IMG/VR virus record: IMGVR_UViG_3300025545_000003
Coordinates: 42,831 to 106,830 of that record
Length of the DNA: 64,000 nt
From: a virus
Strand: one strand, 5' to 3'
Shown here: piece after piece, positions 1 to 6,535 of the stretch
How positions within the stretch are numbered: the first letter of the stretch is position 1
Layout: each line of letters opens with the position of its first letter
Notes under the pieces: model-generated
Told to the model about the DNA's origin: nothing
Database searches by the model: none
What the model saw: only the letters and a program-made list of their open reading frames with translations
Translations under genes and position numbers: made by a program

Positions 1-1
1 G

Positions 2-193
2 GTCGGTGTTCCCCTCTGGATGTACCGCTCAGAGAAGAAGAAGGTGGAGGCCGGGTGTTGCGGGAAGCCGTGGATCTCCTACTGCCGTGACTCACAGGGC
101 GGCATCGGCTTGAACTGTCAGGAGTGCGACAACGGCACTTGGGTATCCTACTACCGCAAGGGCTTCGTTGAGGGCGAACAGCAACCATTCTAG
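2..193 (+). CDS. C-terminal part of a Cys-rich hypothetical protein
   Basis: The reading frame enters from the left edge and ends at TAG 191-193. The visible 63 residues include a CC pair, an isolated Cys and a Cys-x-x-Cys-like pair with aromatic residues (W, Y) between them, which resembles a small zinc ribbon. No start is visible and I do not recognise the family. Its stop codon overlaps the first two bases of the tRNA-Val that follows, so gene and tRNA probably share a transcript. Confidence 0.6.
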   Translation, partial: VGVPLWMYRSEKKKVEAGCCGKPWISYCRDSQGGIGLNCQECDNGTWVSYYRKGFVEGEQQPF

Positions 194-263
194 GCTCGTA
201 GCTCAGTGGGAGAGCGCCTGCTTCACACGCAGGAAGTCCCCGGTTCAAAACCGGGCGGGCCTA
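192..263 (+). tRNA. tRNA-Val (anticodon CAC)
   Basis: A full cloverleaf can be drawn. The acceptor AGGCUCG pairs with CGGGCCU (one G-U), the D-arm is GCUC/GAGC, the anticodon stem CCUGC/GCAGG holds loop UUCACAC, and the T-arm is CCCGG-UUCAAAA-CCGGG. The CCA end is not encoded. It reads GUG codons, which fits the G/C-ending codon use of the window. Confidence 0.93.
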
Positions 264-281
264 CTTTGAAGGAGGGCTAAC

Positions 282-809
282 ATGGAAAGCACACGCAGAG
301 GGTTCCTTGCAGGAGCCGCTGGAGTCACAGGTTGGCTCCTGTTCGGCAAGGGTGCCGAAGCCGCAGCGAAGGCCGAGGGCAACCGTGTCCTGCGGGAGTT
401 CGATGAGGACGTTGAGGGGTTTCCGCATCACGTCATCGAGATGCAGTTGACCTACGACAACCCGATGCTCCAGTTCGACGTGCCACTGCCGGACTCGGAC
501 TTCGATGGCCTACAGATCAGCATCCCAAGGCGTCAGACGGTGGGCCGCCACACGGCGACGGAGCTTGTGGACTACCACAAGCGGAGCCAACCCGACGGTG
601 ACATCTGGGGGATCATCCGCCAGCGTGTACCCCAGATGGCACAGGCGAGGGTGAAGAATCCCGCCTACGGCGACCACAAGATGCACATCGCCACGGTGGT
701 GTGCCACTGCCCGAGCGGGATCGAGGTGGGCATGACGGTGTTGCCCGTAGGCGTGACCGTCGAGGACATGCACCTGACCATCCCGGCAACGCTGTTGCCG
801 CAGTCCTGA
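282..809 (+). CDS. Tat-exported hypothetical protein
   Basis: This 175-residue protein begins with a twin-arginine signal: S-T-R-R-G-F-L-A at residues 3-10, then a hydrophobic stretch and an AEAAA-type cleavage region near residue 29. It should therefore be exported folded through the Tat system of the host. The mature part is about 145 residues with no motif I recognise. A good Shine-Dalgarno (AAGGAGGG) precedes the ATG. A Tat substrate in a phage is uncommon; a cofactor-binding or cell-envelope role is possible but not shown. It sits between two tRNA-Val genes. Confidence 0.75.
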   Translation: MESTRRGFLAGAAGVTGWLLFGKGAEAAAKAEGNRVLREFDEDVEGFPHHVIEMQLTYDNPMLQFDVPLPDSDFDGLQISIPRRQTVGRHTATELVDYHKRSQPDGDIWGIIRQRVPQMAQARVKNPAYGDHKMHIATVVCHCPSGIEVGMTVLPVGVTVEDMHLTIPATLLPQS

Positions 810-827
810 CAACGCACAAGGCTCCAA

Positions 828-903
828 GGGCGAGTAGCGCAGTGGAAGTAGCACCGGCTTTACAAGCCGTAGGTCGTGGGTTCAATCCCCACCTCGCCCA
901 CCA
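828..903 (+). tRNA. tRNA-Val (anticodon TAC)
   Basis: The acceptor GGGCGAG pairs perfectly with CUCGCCC, followed by A and an encoded CCA. The anticodon loop UUUACAA gives UAC. The T-arm is GUGGG-UUCAAUC-CCCAC. The outermost anticodon-stem pair and part of the D-stem are mismatched. The overall pattern matches bacterial tRNA-Val. Confidence 0.88.
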
Positions 904-908
904 TTCAG

Positions 909-937
909 GCTTAGCCGGACGCCCGTCCGTGTAGAGA
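909..937 (+). promoter_or_regulatory. Phage-type promoter (GCTTAG-17-TAGAGA)
   Basis: GCTTAG (909-914) and TAGAGA (932-937) are separated by 17 bp, matching a motif repeated before many operons in this window. The predicted start of transcription falls on the ATG at 943, so the HNH mRNA would be leaderless. Confidence 0.6.
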
Positions 938-942
938 ACCTC

Positions 943-1248
943 ATGAAGCAGGAAACCCAAGAGTGCCCCCTGTGCCACCGTGACTGCCCACAGGCGATCA
1001 TGACGGAGCACCACTTGAAGACCCGCAGGGTGGACAAGGACGACACGGCGATGCTGTGCCGGGAGTGCCACAAGACGGTACACGGGCTCTTTGACAACAA
1101 GGAACTACGGGACTCGTCCAGAGGGCTGGACACGGTCGAGGGGCTGCTTGCAGACCCCTTGATCCGAAAGGCCCTCTCCCACATCAGGAAGCTCCCGCCC
1201 GGTCAGTTCATGCGGATGTATCGGGCCGGACGCCGCAAGAAGCGCTAG
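943..1248 (+). CDS. Small HNH-like nuclease
   Basis: This 101-residue protein carries a compact HNH (treble-clef) pattern: C-P-L-C at residues 8-11, H-H at about 27-28, then L-C-R-E-C-H-K-T-V-H at about 43-52. HNH nucleases use the conserved His and a metal ion to cut DNA. It lies between tRNA-Val(TAC) and tRNA-Arg(GCG), a usual place for free-standing homing endonucleases. There is no Shine-Dalgarno; the ATG lies 6 nt after the -10 box, which suggests leaderless translation. It could also be a DNA-binding zinc protein, because the second half lacks the usual Asn-x-x-x-His. Confidence 0.72.
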   Translation: MKQETQECPLCHRDCPQAIMTEHHLKTRRVDKDDTAMLCRECHKTVHGLFDNKELRDSSRGLDTVEGLLADPLIRKALSHIRKLPPGQFMRMYRAGRRKKR

Positions 1249-1264
1249 ACACCAATCCAAACAT

Positions 1265-1338
1265 GCCCCGGTAGCTCAGTGGATTAGAGCACACCCCTGC
1301 GGAGGGTGGGGTCGGAGGTTCGAATCCTCTCCGGGGTA
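1265..1338 (+). tRNA. tRNA-Arg (anticodon GCG)
   Basis: Acceptor GCCCCGG/CCGGGGU, D-arm GCUC/GAGC, anticodon stem CACCC/GGGUG with loop CUGCGGA (GCG), and T-arm GGAGG-UUCGAAU-CCUCU. No CCA is encoded. It reads CGC. Confidence 0.92.
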
Positions 1339-1343
1339 CTTGT

Positions 1344-1361
1344 GCGCCCGTAGCTTTATGG
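1344..1361 (+). pseudogene. 5' fragment of a broken tRNA
   Basis: GCGCCCG followed by TAGCT and a D-loop-like TTATGG looks like the first 18 nt of a tRNA, but no cloverleaf follows. Its acceptor strand pairs over all 7 positions (one G-U) with CGGGCGU at 1999-2005, the end of the 3' fragment. An HNH gene and a complete tRNA-Arg lie between the two pieces. Confidence 0.6.
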
Positions 1362-1398
1362 TTTCTCCTCCGGTATTATCCGGGCAACAGGAGGAACC

Positions 1399-1911
1399 AT
1401 GCCAACCTGCAAGAAATGTGGTGTCTCATTCCCCAACAGGATAACGGTTGAGGGGGGCAGGCGAAACATCTCCAGACGGAAATTCTGCCTGACATGTTCC
1501 CCTTGGGGGTCTCGAAACCGAAAAGACCTGAGTGCCCCCTCGATTACCAGCGGAGTGAAAACCTGCCCTCGGTGTGGGGACGTGAAGGAACTCACTGAGT
1601 TCTACACCAGACGGAGAGGTAAGGAGTCCGAGCCTTCCTCCTACTGTAAGGCATGCGCCGCAGAGGAAGCACGGGGACGTATGCGGGCATTGAAAGCCCG
1701 TTGCGTTGAGTACAAGGGAGGCGGGTGCCGGGTTTGTGGGTACTCGAAAAGCCTCGCTGCGTTGGATTTCCATCACAGGGATCCCAAGGAGAAAGGTTAC
1801 GGGATTTCGCAGATCCGAGGTTGGAAATTCGAACGGGTAAAGGAAGAATTAGATAAATGTGACCTTCTGTGTCGGAATTGCCACTCAGAGGTTCATGACG
1901 AGGCCCTGTAA
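1399..1911 (+). CDS. HNH homing endonuclease inside a split tRNA
   Basis: 170 residues. The N-terminal 90 residues hold two zinc-ribbon-like Cys pairs (CKKC, CLTC; CPRC, CKAC). The C-terminal nuclease has C-G-Y, D-F-H-H-R-D-P and C-D-L-L-C-R-N-C-H-S-E-V-H, the classic HNH/McrA-like arrangement that binds zinc and catalyses DNA cutting. A strong AGGAGG precedes the ATG, inside a potential hairpin (GGTT...AACC) that could restrain translation. The last codons and the TAA overlap the first 10 nt of tRNA-Arg(TCG), so nuclease and tRNA are physically locked together. With the flanking tRNA fragments it forms a cassette like the one at 28099-28786. Confidence 0.9.
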   Translation: MPTCKKCGVSFPNRITVEGGRRNISRRKFCLTCSPWGSRNRKDLSAPSITSGVKTCPRCGDVKELTEFYTRRRGKESEPSSYCKACAAEEARGRMRALKARCVEYKGGGCRVCGYSKSLAALDFHHRDPKEKGYGISQIRGWKFERVKEELDKCDLLCRNCHSEVHDEAL

Positions 1912-1974
1912 CCCAGTGGATAGGGTGCCTGACTTCGAATCAGGTTGTCGCAGGTTCGAGTCCTGCCAGGGCCA
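1902..1974 (+). tRNA. tRNA-Arg (anticodon TCG)
   Basis: Acceptor GGCCCUG/CAGGGCC, D-arm ACCC/GGGU, anticodon stem CCUGA/UCAGG with loop CUUCGAA (UCG), and T-arm GCAGG-UUCGAGU-CCUGC. The first 10 nt are also the end of the HNH gene. It is followed directly by the 3' fragment of another tRNA that starts with the same UCAGGUUG string found in its own anticodon arm. Confidence 0.93.
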
Positions 1975-2006
1975 TCAGGTTGGGAGTTCGAATCTCCCCG
2001 GGCGTT
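1975..2006 (+). pseudogene. 3' fragment of a broken tRNA
   Basis: The segment has a 3' anticodon-stem strand (UCAGG), a T-arm GGGAG-UUCGAAU-CUCCC and an acceptor strand CGGGCGU, but no 5' half next to it. The acceptor strand fits the fragment at 1344-1350. The anticodon itself is missing, so the original amino acid cannot be read. Confidence 0.7.
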
Positions 2007-2011
2007 CTTTT

Positions 2012-2088
2012 CAGGGGGTAGCTCAGTCTGGCAGAGTCCCGGCCTTGGACGCCGGTTGTCGCGGGTTCGAATCCCGCCTCCCTGACCA
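2012..2088 (+). tRNA. tRNA-Pro (anticodon TGG)
   Basis: Acceptor CAGGGGG/CUCCCUG, anticodon stem CCGGC/GCCGG with loop CUUGGAC (UGG), T-arm GCGGG-UUCGAAU-CCCGC, then A and an encoded CCA. It reads CCA and, by wobble, other Pro codons. Confidence 0.93.
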
Positions 2089-2188
2089 GCCGTAGGAAAA
2101 GCGTTGATCACGTATTGTTCAGATAGGAGTATGAGGGGGAGTGCCATGACCGGCATGTCGTAATCAACAACCCTCCGAGGAGGCGGAG

Positions 2189-2734
2189 ATGGAAACCTTG
2201 GTTTTGAGTCAGAGTTACACGCCGATAAGCCGAGTCCCGTGGCAGAAGGCCATCACATGGGTCGTGCTGGATCGTGCCGAAGTCGTAGAAGAGTACGACG
2301 AGGCCCAGATCCGCTCCGCCTACAAGGTCTTCCCGATGCCGTCGGTTATCCGTCTGCTCCACAACGTGACTGGCTTGTTCCGCAAGGGTGCGAAGTTCAA
2401 CCGCAAGAACGTATGGCTCCGTGACAAGGGGAAGTGCCAGTACTGCGGGACCAAGGTCTCCATGTCTGACTTCACGTTCGACCACGTCGTGCCCCAGTCC
2501 AAGGGCGGGCGCACCAAGTGGGAGAACATCGTCGTGGCCTGCTACAAGTGCAACCAGCGGAAGGGTGACCTCACCTTGGAGAAGGCACGGATGCGCCTGC
2601 GTGTCCCGCCGGTAAAGCCGAGGTCGCTGCCCGGTATGGCGTTCCCGACGTTGACGTGGGGAGACAAGATGCCGGAGACGTGGAAGGACTACCTCGGCTC
2701 CTACAGCTACTGGAACCAGTCCCTCAAGGAATGA
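2189..2734 (+). CDS. HNH endonuclease
   Basis: 181 residues. The core at about residues 76-130 reads W-L-R-D-K-G-K-C-Q-Y-C-G, then F-D-H-V-V-P-Q-S-K-G-G, N-I-V-V-A-C-Y-K-C-N-Q-R-K-G-D. This is the common bacterial and phage HNH domain, with two CxxC zinc pairs and the catalytic D-H. The N-terminal segment (L-S-Q-S-Y-T-P-I-S..W-Q-K-A) is typical of this subgroup, in which the enzyme stands free rather than in an intron. GAGGAGG precedes the ATG. A strong terminator follows, closing the first tRNA/HNH region. Target unknown. Confidence 0.9.
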   Translation: METLVLSQSYTPISRVPWQKAITWVVLDRAEVVEEYDEAQIRSAYKVFPMPSVIRLLHNVTGLFRKGAKFNRKNVWLRDKGKCQYCGTKVSMSDFTFDHVVPQSKGGRTKWENIVVACYKCNQRKGDLTLEKARMRLRVPPVKPRSLPGMAFPTLTWGDKMPETWKDYLGSYSYWNQSLKE

Positions 2735-2739
2735 CCTGG

Positions 2740-2772
2740 CCGGGGTCGGATTCGTCCGACCCCGGTTTCTTT
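2740..2772 (+). terminator. Intrinsic terminator
   Basis: A perfect 11-bp stem (CCGGGGTCGGA/TCCGACCCCGG) with a TTCG tetraloop is followed by TTTCTTT. It ends the HNH transcript just before the next promoter. Confidence 0.9.
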
Positions 2773-2787
2773 CCTCTACTACCATCG

Positions 2788-2816
2788 GCTTAGCCGCCCT
2801 ACTTCTAGGGTAGAGT
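2788..2816 (+). promoter_or_regulatory. Phage-type promoter (GCTTAG-17-TAGAGT)
   Basis: GCTTAG at 2788-2793 and TAGAGT at 2811-2816, spacing 17 bp. The predicted start leaves a very short leader that just contains the AGGAGGTG before the Nudix gene. Confidence 0.65.
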
Positions 2817-2834
2817 CCCATGAGGAGGTGCTGC

Positions 2835-3410
2835 ATGGCCGGACACGATCAACTAGAACTCGACGTCGCCTATCACGGCGGACAGATCATCAACCTGACC
2901 CCCGACGCTGATTGGGTTTCTCTTCGCAAGATCGAGATCCCCTCCAAGAACATCGGATACGACTACGCCCACGAGGAGAAGTCCCGTGGACACATCATCG
3001 CCGTGCTCCCCTTCAGGGTGTCCTACGTGAGTGGGAACCGTGAGTATCTCATCCGCTCCGAAGTGATCCCGCCGTGGGGCCTCGCTCCGCAAACGTGTGC
3101 CGTCACAGGCTCATGGGACAAGGAAGGCGAAACCTTCGATGAGGTAGCCGTTCGGGAGATGCTGGAGGAGACCGGGTTCACCGTGACCCTCGGCGAACTG
3201 ATCGACTTGGGAACCTGCCGGGGCACCAAGGCGCTGGACACCGTCTACCACCTCTACGCCGTGGACACGTCCGGGAAGATCCCGGAGGAACCGACAGGTG
3301 ATGGTTCAGAGATGGAAGCCCTCGCCGGGATGCTTTGGGTAGAGTCGTTGGTGGACGTGGAGGATCCCCTGGTCCCCACGATGTTCCTTCGTCTTCAGTC
3401 CAAGGGGTAG
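2835..3410 (+). CDS. Nudix hydrolase
   Basis: 191 residues. The Nudix box is clear in the middle: E-T-F-D-E-V-A-V-R-E-M-L-E-E-T-G-F, matching E-x7-R-E-x2-E-E-x-G. The glycine that normally opens the motif is displaced by one residue. Such enzymes hydrolyse nucleoside diphosphates linked to another group, using Mg2+ bound by the Glu cluster, and typically clean damaged nucleotides or cap-like structures. I chose the ATG at 2835 because AGGAGGTG sits at the right distance; an upstream ATG at 2820 has no ribosome site. The HD gene follows after 3 nt, which suggests a shared nucleotide-pool role. Confidence 0.88.
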   Translation: MAGHDQLELDVAYHGGQIINLTPDADWVSLRKIEIPSKNIGYDYAHEEKSRGHIIAVLPFRVSYVSGNREYLIRSEVIPPWGLAPQTCAVTGSWDKEGETFDEVAVREMLEETGFTVTLGELIDLGTCRGTKALDTVYHLYAVDTSGKIPEEPTGDGSEMEALAGMLWVESLVDVEDPLVPTMFLRLQSKG

Positions 3411-3413
3411 CGG

Positions 3414-4040
3414 ATGGCTCACAAGATCAAGCCCACAGATATCACCCTCGCCCACAGACGCCCTCCAACGTGGAAGGGCTGGATCCCAACCTTCACCGGA
3501 GACGGGTTCAACGTCCTGAAACCCGAGGTAGACCAGATCCGATTGGAGGACCTGGCCCACGGCCTCGCCTTCAAGTTCCGGTACGCTGGACAGACGACGC
3601 CCGTGACGGTCGCCGAGCACTCCATCATGGTTTCAAGGGTGATCGGGATTCTGTGGCCCGAGTCCAAAGAGATGGCGGGCGGCCTACTCCATGACTCCTG
3701 CCAAGCGTACCTGCACGACATCCAGAGTCCCGTCCGGCGATACGCCCGCATGGATCTCCCCCACGGAGAGAGCATCCCGTGGGACAAGCTAGAGGCCAAG
3801 GTCAACGGGATCATCGCCAAGGCGTTGGGGCTGGAGCCCCGATTCTGGGCCACCGCTACGGTGAAGGCTGCGAACCTGCTGGCAGTAGTGATCGAACGCA
3901 GGGACTGTGCGGTCCTCTCAAGGCAGACCCGCAAGGGCCTCCCCAAGCTGCCGGAGGAGATCGACCACCTGCATCTGTCCTACTTGTCGCCGGAGGATGC
4001 ACAGGAAGCGTTCTTGGCCGAGTACAGCAGCCTGACCTAG
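3414..4040 (+). CDS. HD-domain phosphohydrolase (YfbR-like)
   Basis: 208 residues. Motifs of the HD superfamily are in order: T-V-A-E-H-S at about residues 66-71, then G-G-L-L-H-D-S at about 86-92. The last metal-ligand position, normally Asp in a 'AD' pair, appears as K-A-A-N, so Asn may replace it. Family members such as YfbR remove phosphate from deoxynucleotides. Together with the upstream Nudix gene this suggests control of nucleotide pools during phage DNA synthesis. The Asp-to-Asn change is unusual and could lower activity. The gene ends convergently against the minus-strand operon, sharing CTAG. Confidence 0.82.
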   Translation: MAHKIKPTDITLAHRRPPTWKGWIPTFTGDGFNVLKPEVDQIRLEDLAHGLAFKFRYAGQTTPVTVAEHSIMVSRVIGILWPESKEMAGGLLHDSCQAYLHDIQSPVRRYARMDLPHGESIPWDKLEAKVNGIIAKALGLEPRFWATATVKAANLLAVVIERRDCAVLSRQTRKGLPKLPEEIDHLHLSYLSPEDAQEAFLAEYSSLT

Positions 4041-4249
4041 TCCTCTTCCTCTGCCACGTCGACGGTGATCTCCTTCTCAGGGACCAACTCCAACAGGTCT
4101 TCCGCAATATCGCCGATCAGGTCAGCGTTCTCTGCCAGTTGTACCCGCTGAACCACGACGGTCTCTTCCGTCCCTGCGGTAGCGGCCTTCAACAAGGCCG
4201 AGAACTCTTTGAGGAGTGAGATCCTCTTGGCAAGCGCACGCTGGTTCAT
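4037..4249 (-). CDS. Small hypothetical protein, last gene of the ABC operon
   Basis: 70 residues, starting at the ATG that overlaps the stop of the upstream gene (ATGA). A longer start exists but would lie inside the previous gene. The protein is helical and acidic at its C-terminus (E-K-E-I-T-V-D-V-A-E-E-E-D). No family recognised. Its stop overlaps the end of the HD gene on the other strand. Confidence 0.6.
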   Translation of the reverse strand: MNQRALAKRISLLKEFSALLKAATAGTEETVVVQRVQLAENADLIGDIAEDLLELVPEKEITVDVAEEED

Positions 4250-4704
4250 GGTTCCCCCGTAATGGCTCTGCACGCCGCCCTGAGTGCCCCCTGGAGCGTT
4301 TGCTCTGCGATGTGGGCATCGTCGGGCAGGAACGGCCCCTTGCAGCCCCAGCAGTCATTCTCGGGGCAATCAGGGTCCGTGTAGAACACAGGCTCGAGAC
4401 TGAAGGCGTTGGCGTTGTCCAACAGGGCCTCTGCGTCGTTCGCCTCTACGAACAGGTCGGCGTAGGACTGGAGGAGCGTGGCCTTCAGGACAGGGTCCAT
4501 GGTGAAGCCCGTCTCACAACACCCCGTGCGGAGGATGCCGAGGCGGCTGTCCCCGTTGTGCTTGCCGTGGATGTAGGAGTGCCGAGTGCAACGACCCCAC
4601 AGGGCGTGCAGGGACGGGAACTCTCCCCGCTTGCACAGGCCGCAGTGAGGCTTGATCTGGTAGCCTACATCCCGAAGGGTCTGGAACTTCATCTCGTCGG
4701 GCAT
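4246..4704 (-). CDS. Cys-rich hypothetical protein
   Basis: 152 residues from the ATG that follows GAGGAGGAG. The middle holds C-G-L-C-K-R-G-E, a later R-C-T-R-H, and T-G-C-C-E-T, with further Cys pairs (D-C-P-E-N-D-C-W-G-C) near the C-terminus, so zinc binding is likely. The pattern recalls phage zinc-finger proteins of unknown role. It sits in the operon between a DUF3307-like membrane protein and a 70-residue protein, with tight spacing on both sides. Confidence 0.7.
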   Translation of the reverse strand: MPDEMKFQTLRDVGYQIKPHCGLCKRGEFPSLHALWGRCTRHSYIHGKHNGDSRLGILRTGCCETGFTMDPVLKATLLQSYADLFVEANDAEALLDNANAFSLEPVFYTDPDCPENDCWGCKGPFLPDDAHIAEQTLQGALRAACRAITGEP

Positions 4705-4714
4705 GTTCTCCTCC

Positions 4715-5200
4715 TCAGTACAGGGCGAGCACCACGATAGGCCAGAGGAAGGCCAGATGCCATAGTTGGTCAATGACCAGCACGAGGGACGGGCGGAACA
4801 GGAGCGGGGTCGTGATGAATTCATAGTTGGGGAATATGTCGGTCGGGACTTGGACATCAGTGCCCGTGAAGCTGCCGTCGTCCTCCGGTATCCGCATCGA
4901 AGTCATGCGGCGGAGGTACTTCGCCCACAGGAACACCACGAGGTAGGTGTCCCCGATGAAGTGGCTGACGTACAGGAGCAGGAAGCCCAACACCATCTCC
5001 CACGACTCCAGCCCGTACAGGTAGAAAGCCGGGATGAACATCACGGAGTAAATCAGGCAGTGGAGCGCCAGAATCCCGAACTTGTGGGACTTGGCCTCCG
5101 CCATCTTCTCGGTCTGGGTCAGCCAGTCGGCCACGAAATGCCAGAACACGAGGGGGACGAACAGGCCACCCGCTAGTGCGATGGTTTCAAGGGTGATCAT
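4715..5200 (-). CDS. DUF3307-like membrane protein
   Basis: 161 residues with four hydrophobic segments. The first reads F-V-P-L-V-F-W-H-F-V-A-D-W-L-T-Q-T, with later H-C-L-I-Y and H-F-I-G-D. These His, Asp and Gln residues inside helices are typical of DUF3307 proteins, which occur in many phages and have no proven function. The start overlaps the stop of the upstream gene (ATGA). It should sit in the inner membrane and may cooperate with the transporter genes upstream in the same operon. Confidence 0.7.
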   Translation of the reverse strand: MITLETIALAGGLFVPLVFWHFVADWLTQTEKMAEAKSHKFGILALHCLIYSVMFIPAFYLYGLESWEMVLGFLLLYVSHFIGDTYLVVFLWAKYLRRMTSMRIPEDDGSFTGTDVQVPTDIFPNYEFITTPLLFRPSLVLVIDQLWHLAFLWPIVVLALY

Positions 5201-5541
5201 GGTTTCTCCCTTGGGTGTTCCTCAACGACCACCCCGATGACAGACCCGCAGTAGGATGAGAACACACGCTTGACGTCGCCGTTCCCGAACTGCATCAGGC
5301 CGTCCTTCAGGAAGATGGCAGGGCCCTGGTAGTGGGTGTCTTGGACGTAGCAGACGGAGGATTGCTCGAACCAGTCTACCCGAGGGTGGCTGGCGAACCG
5401 GACACGCAGGGTCTCCCCGGTGTTCGGGTGTTGGATAGTGGCCCACACATCCTCATCTGCCCGGAGCGCTCGTACCTTGTCCTGCGGCAGGGGGAAACAC
5501 TGAGGTTTCTTGTGTCTCTTGTCGTGTCCGGGTTTGGGCAT
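5197..5541 (-). CDS. Hypothetical protein
   Basis: 114 residues. I chose the ATG at 5541, which has GAGG five bases upstream and starts 2 nt after the preceding stop; the ORF is open further upstream. The N-terminus is basic (H-D-K-R-H-K-K). The rest looks like a small beta-rich fold (W-A-T-I, L-R-V-R-F, G-V-V-V). No family recognised. Confidence 0.6.
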   Translation of the reverse strand: MPKPGHDKRHKKPQCFPLPQDKVRALRADEDVWATIQHPNTGETLRVRFASHPRVDWFEQSSVCYVQDTHYQGPAIFLKDGLMQFGNGDVKRVFSSYCGSVIGVVVEEHPREKP

Positions 5542-5542
5542 G

Positions 5543-6271
5543 TCAGCCTCGTAGCTTGGCGAGGATGCCTGGTAGGTCACTCATGGGTCGGAAAGAGGGC
5601 TTCCCCATGCGGTGAGCCATGTAGTTGCAGCCGGGGTGGATCGGATTCGGCCCCACGGCAGGCTTGTCGTCCACGAACTGCCCCGTCCACCCGCACTTGG
5701 TGCAGATGTACACGTCCAGGTCGGGACAGGCCAACAGGTCGCCCCTGTGGATGAAGTTCTCCGGGGTCTCTCCGTTCTCGAACAGCTTGGTCGCTGCCAG
5801 CACGGCCCAAGCCTTGTCGCTGGAGTGGATCTCCCCGTAGAAGGTCAGGAGGACGTCGGGCCGCACGACCTTCGAACCGTCAGGCAACTCCAGCGTGGGG
5901 TAGTCCCCGACGAAGAAGTCGATGGTCAGGCGGTACTCCGGGTGCTTCTTGTCGTCCACGACCCGCTCGTACCGGCGGAAGTCCTCTGCGCTGGGCAGGC
6001 GGTCGTACTTCGTATTGACCTTCTTGTACCCCAGGACGCTCAGGAGGCCCATGACGGTGCCTACTGCCTCCTTCGGGCAGTGTATGTCCACGTCCTTGTG
6101 ATCGTGGGCGTGCTTGCGTTCAGCGTGGCCTGGGGGCGAGAGCAGGTGCCAAGCCCAACCGCCAGAGAACACGACGAAGGGCTTGAGAGGTTCCATGTCC
6201 GTTGCATAGGCGTCGATCTTGTACTGGTGCCAGCACTCGCCGTACCGCTCAGGGTTGTGTGGATCAGCCAT
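5543..6271 (-). CDS. Nucleotidyltransferase-fold protein
   Basis: 242 residues. The N-terminal part has V-V-F-S-G-G-W-A-W-H-L at about residues 33-43, followed by H-K-D-V-D-I-H at about 58-64. This G-G..D-x-D spacing is the active-site pattern of minimal nucleotidyltransferases (kanamycin transferase, AbiEii and similar). A later Asp in L-T-I-D-F-F could be the third acidic residue. The C-terminal region has C-T-K-C-G-W and further Cys/His, probably a zinc ribbon. It could modify a protein, RNA or small molecule. It lies in the same operon as the ABC transporter. A lone phage NTase of this type without an antitoxin partner is unusual. Confidence 0.6.
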   Translation of the reverse strand: MADPHNPERYGECWHQYKIDAYATDMEPLKPFVVFSGGWAWHLLSPPGHAERKHAHDHKDVDIHCPKEAVGTVMGLLSVLGYKKVNTKYDRLPSAEDFRRYERVVDDKKHPEYRLTIDFFVGDYPTLELPDGSKVVRPDVLLTFYGEIHSSDKAWAVLAATKLFENGETPENFIHRGDLLACPDLDVYICTKCGWTGQFVDDKPAVGPNPIHPGCNYMAHRMGKPSFRPMSDLPGILAKLRG

Positions 6272-6274
6272 CTG

Positions 6275-6535
6275 TCAATCCTTATCAAACATGCGGTCGA
6301 GCGACCGGCTCATTGAATCCAAGGACTTCGACATCTCCGCCATGGACTCGTCGAACGCTGCGAGGGCCTTCTTGCCCTCCGGGCTCTCCGGGTCGATGTC
6401 CTTGCCGTTGACACGCAGGACAGTCACCTCGCCGTTCTCTCGAACGACCTTGGTGGAGGTGGACTCGAAAACCTCCCGGTCGATGGGGTTTATGACCCTC
6501 TTCAGGCGGCGGAAGGCTCGTCCAAGGGCACTCAT
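6275..6535 (-). CDS. Small helical hypothetical protein
   Basis: 86 residues, starting at the ATG overlapping the stop of the upstream gene. The N-terminus is basic (R-A-F-R-R-L-K-R) and the C-terminal third is a heptad-like helix with repeating M/L and S-L-D (M-S-K-S-L-D-S-M-S-R-S-L-D), likely coiled coil. No family recognised. Confidence 0.6.
   Translation of the reverse strand: MSALGRAFRRLKRVINPIDREVFESTSTKVVRENGEVTVLRVNGKDIDPESPEGKKALAAFDESMAEMSKSLDSMSRSLDRMFDKD

Noticed and set aside
1344-2006. Group I intron in a tRNA carrying an HNH gene
   Set aside because: Outside the HNH gene and the intact tRNA fewer than 50 nt remain, too few for an intron core, and no P7-like pairing is visible.
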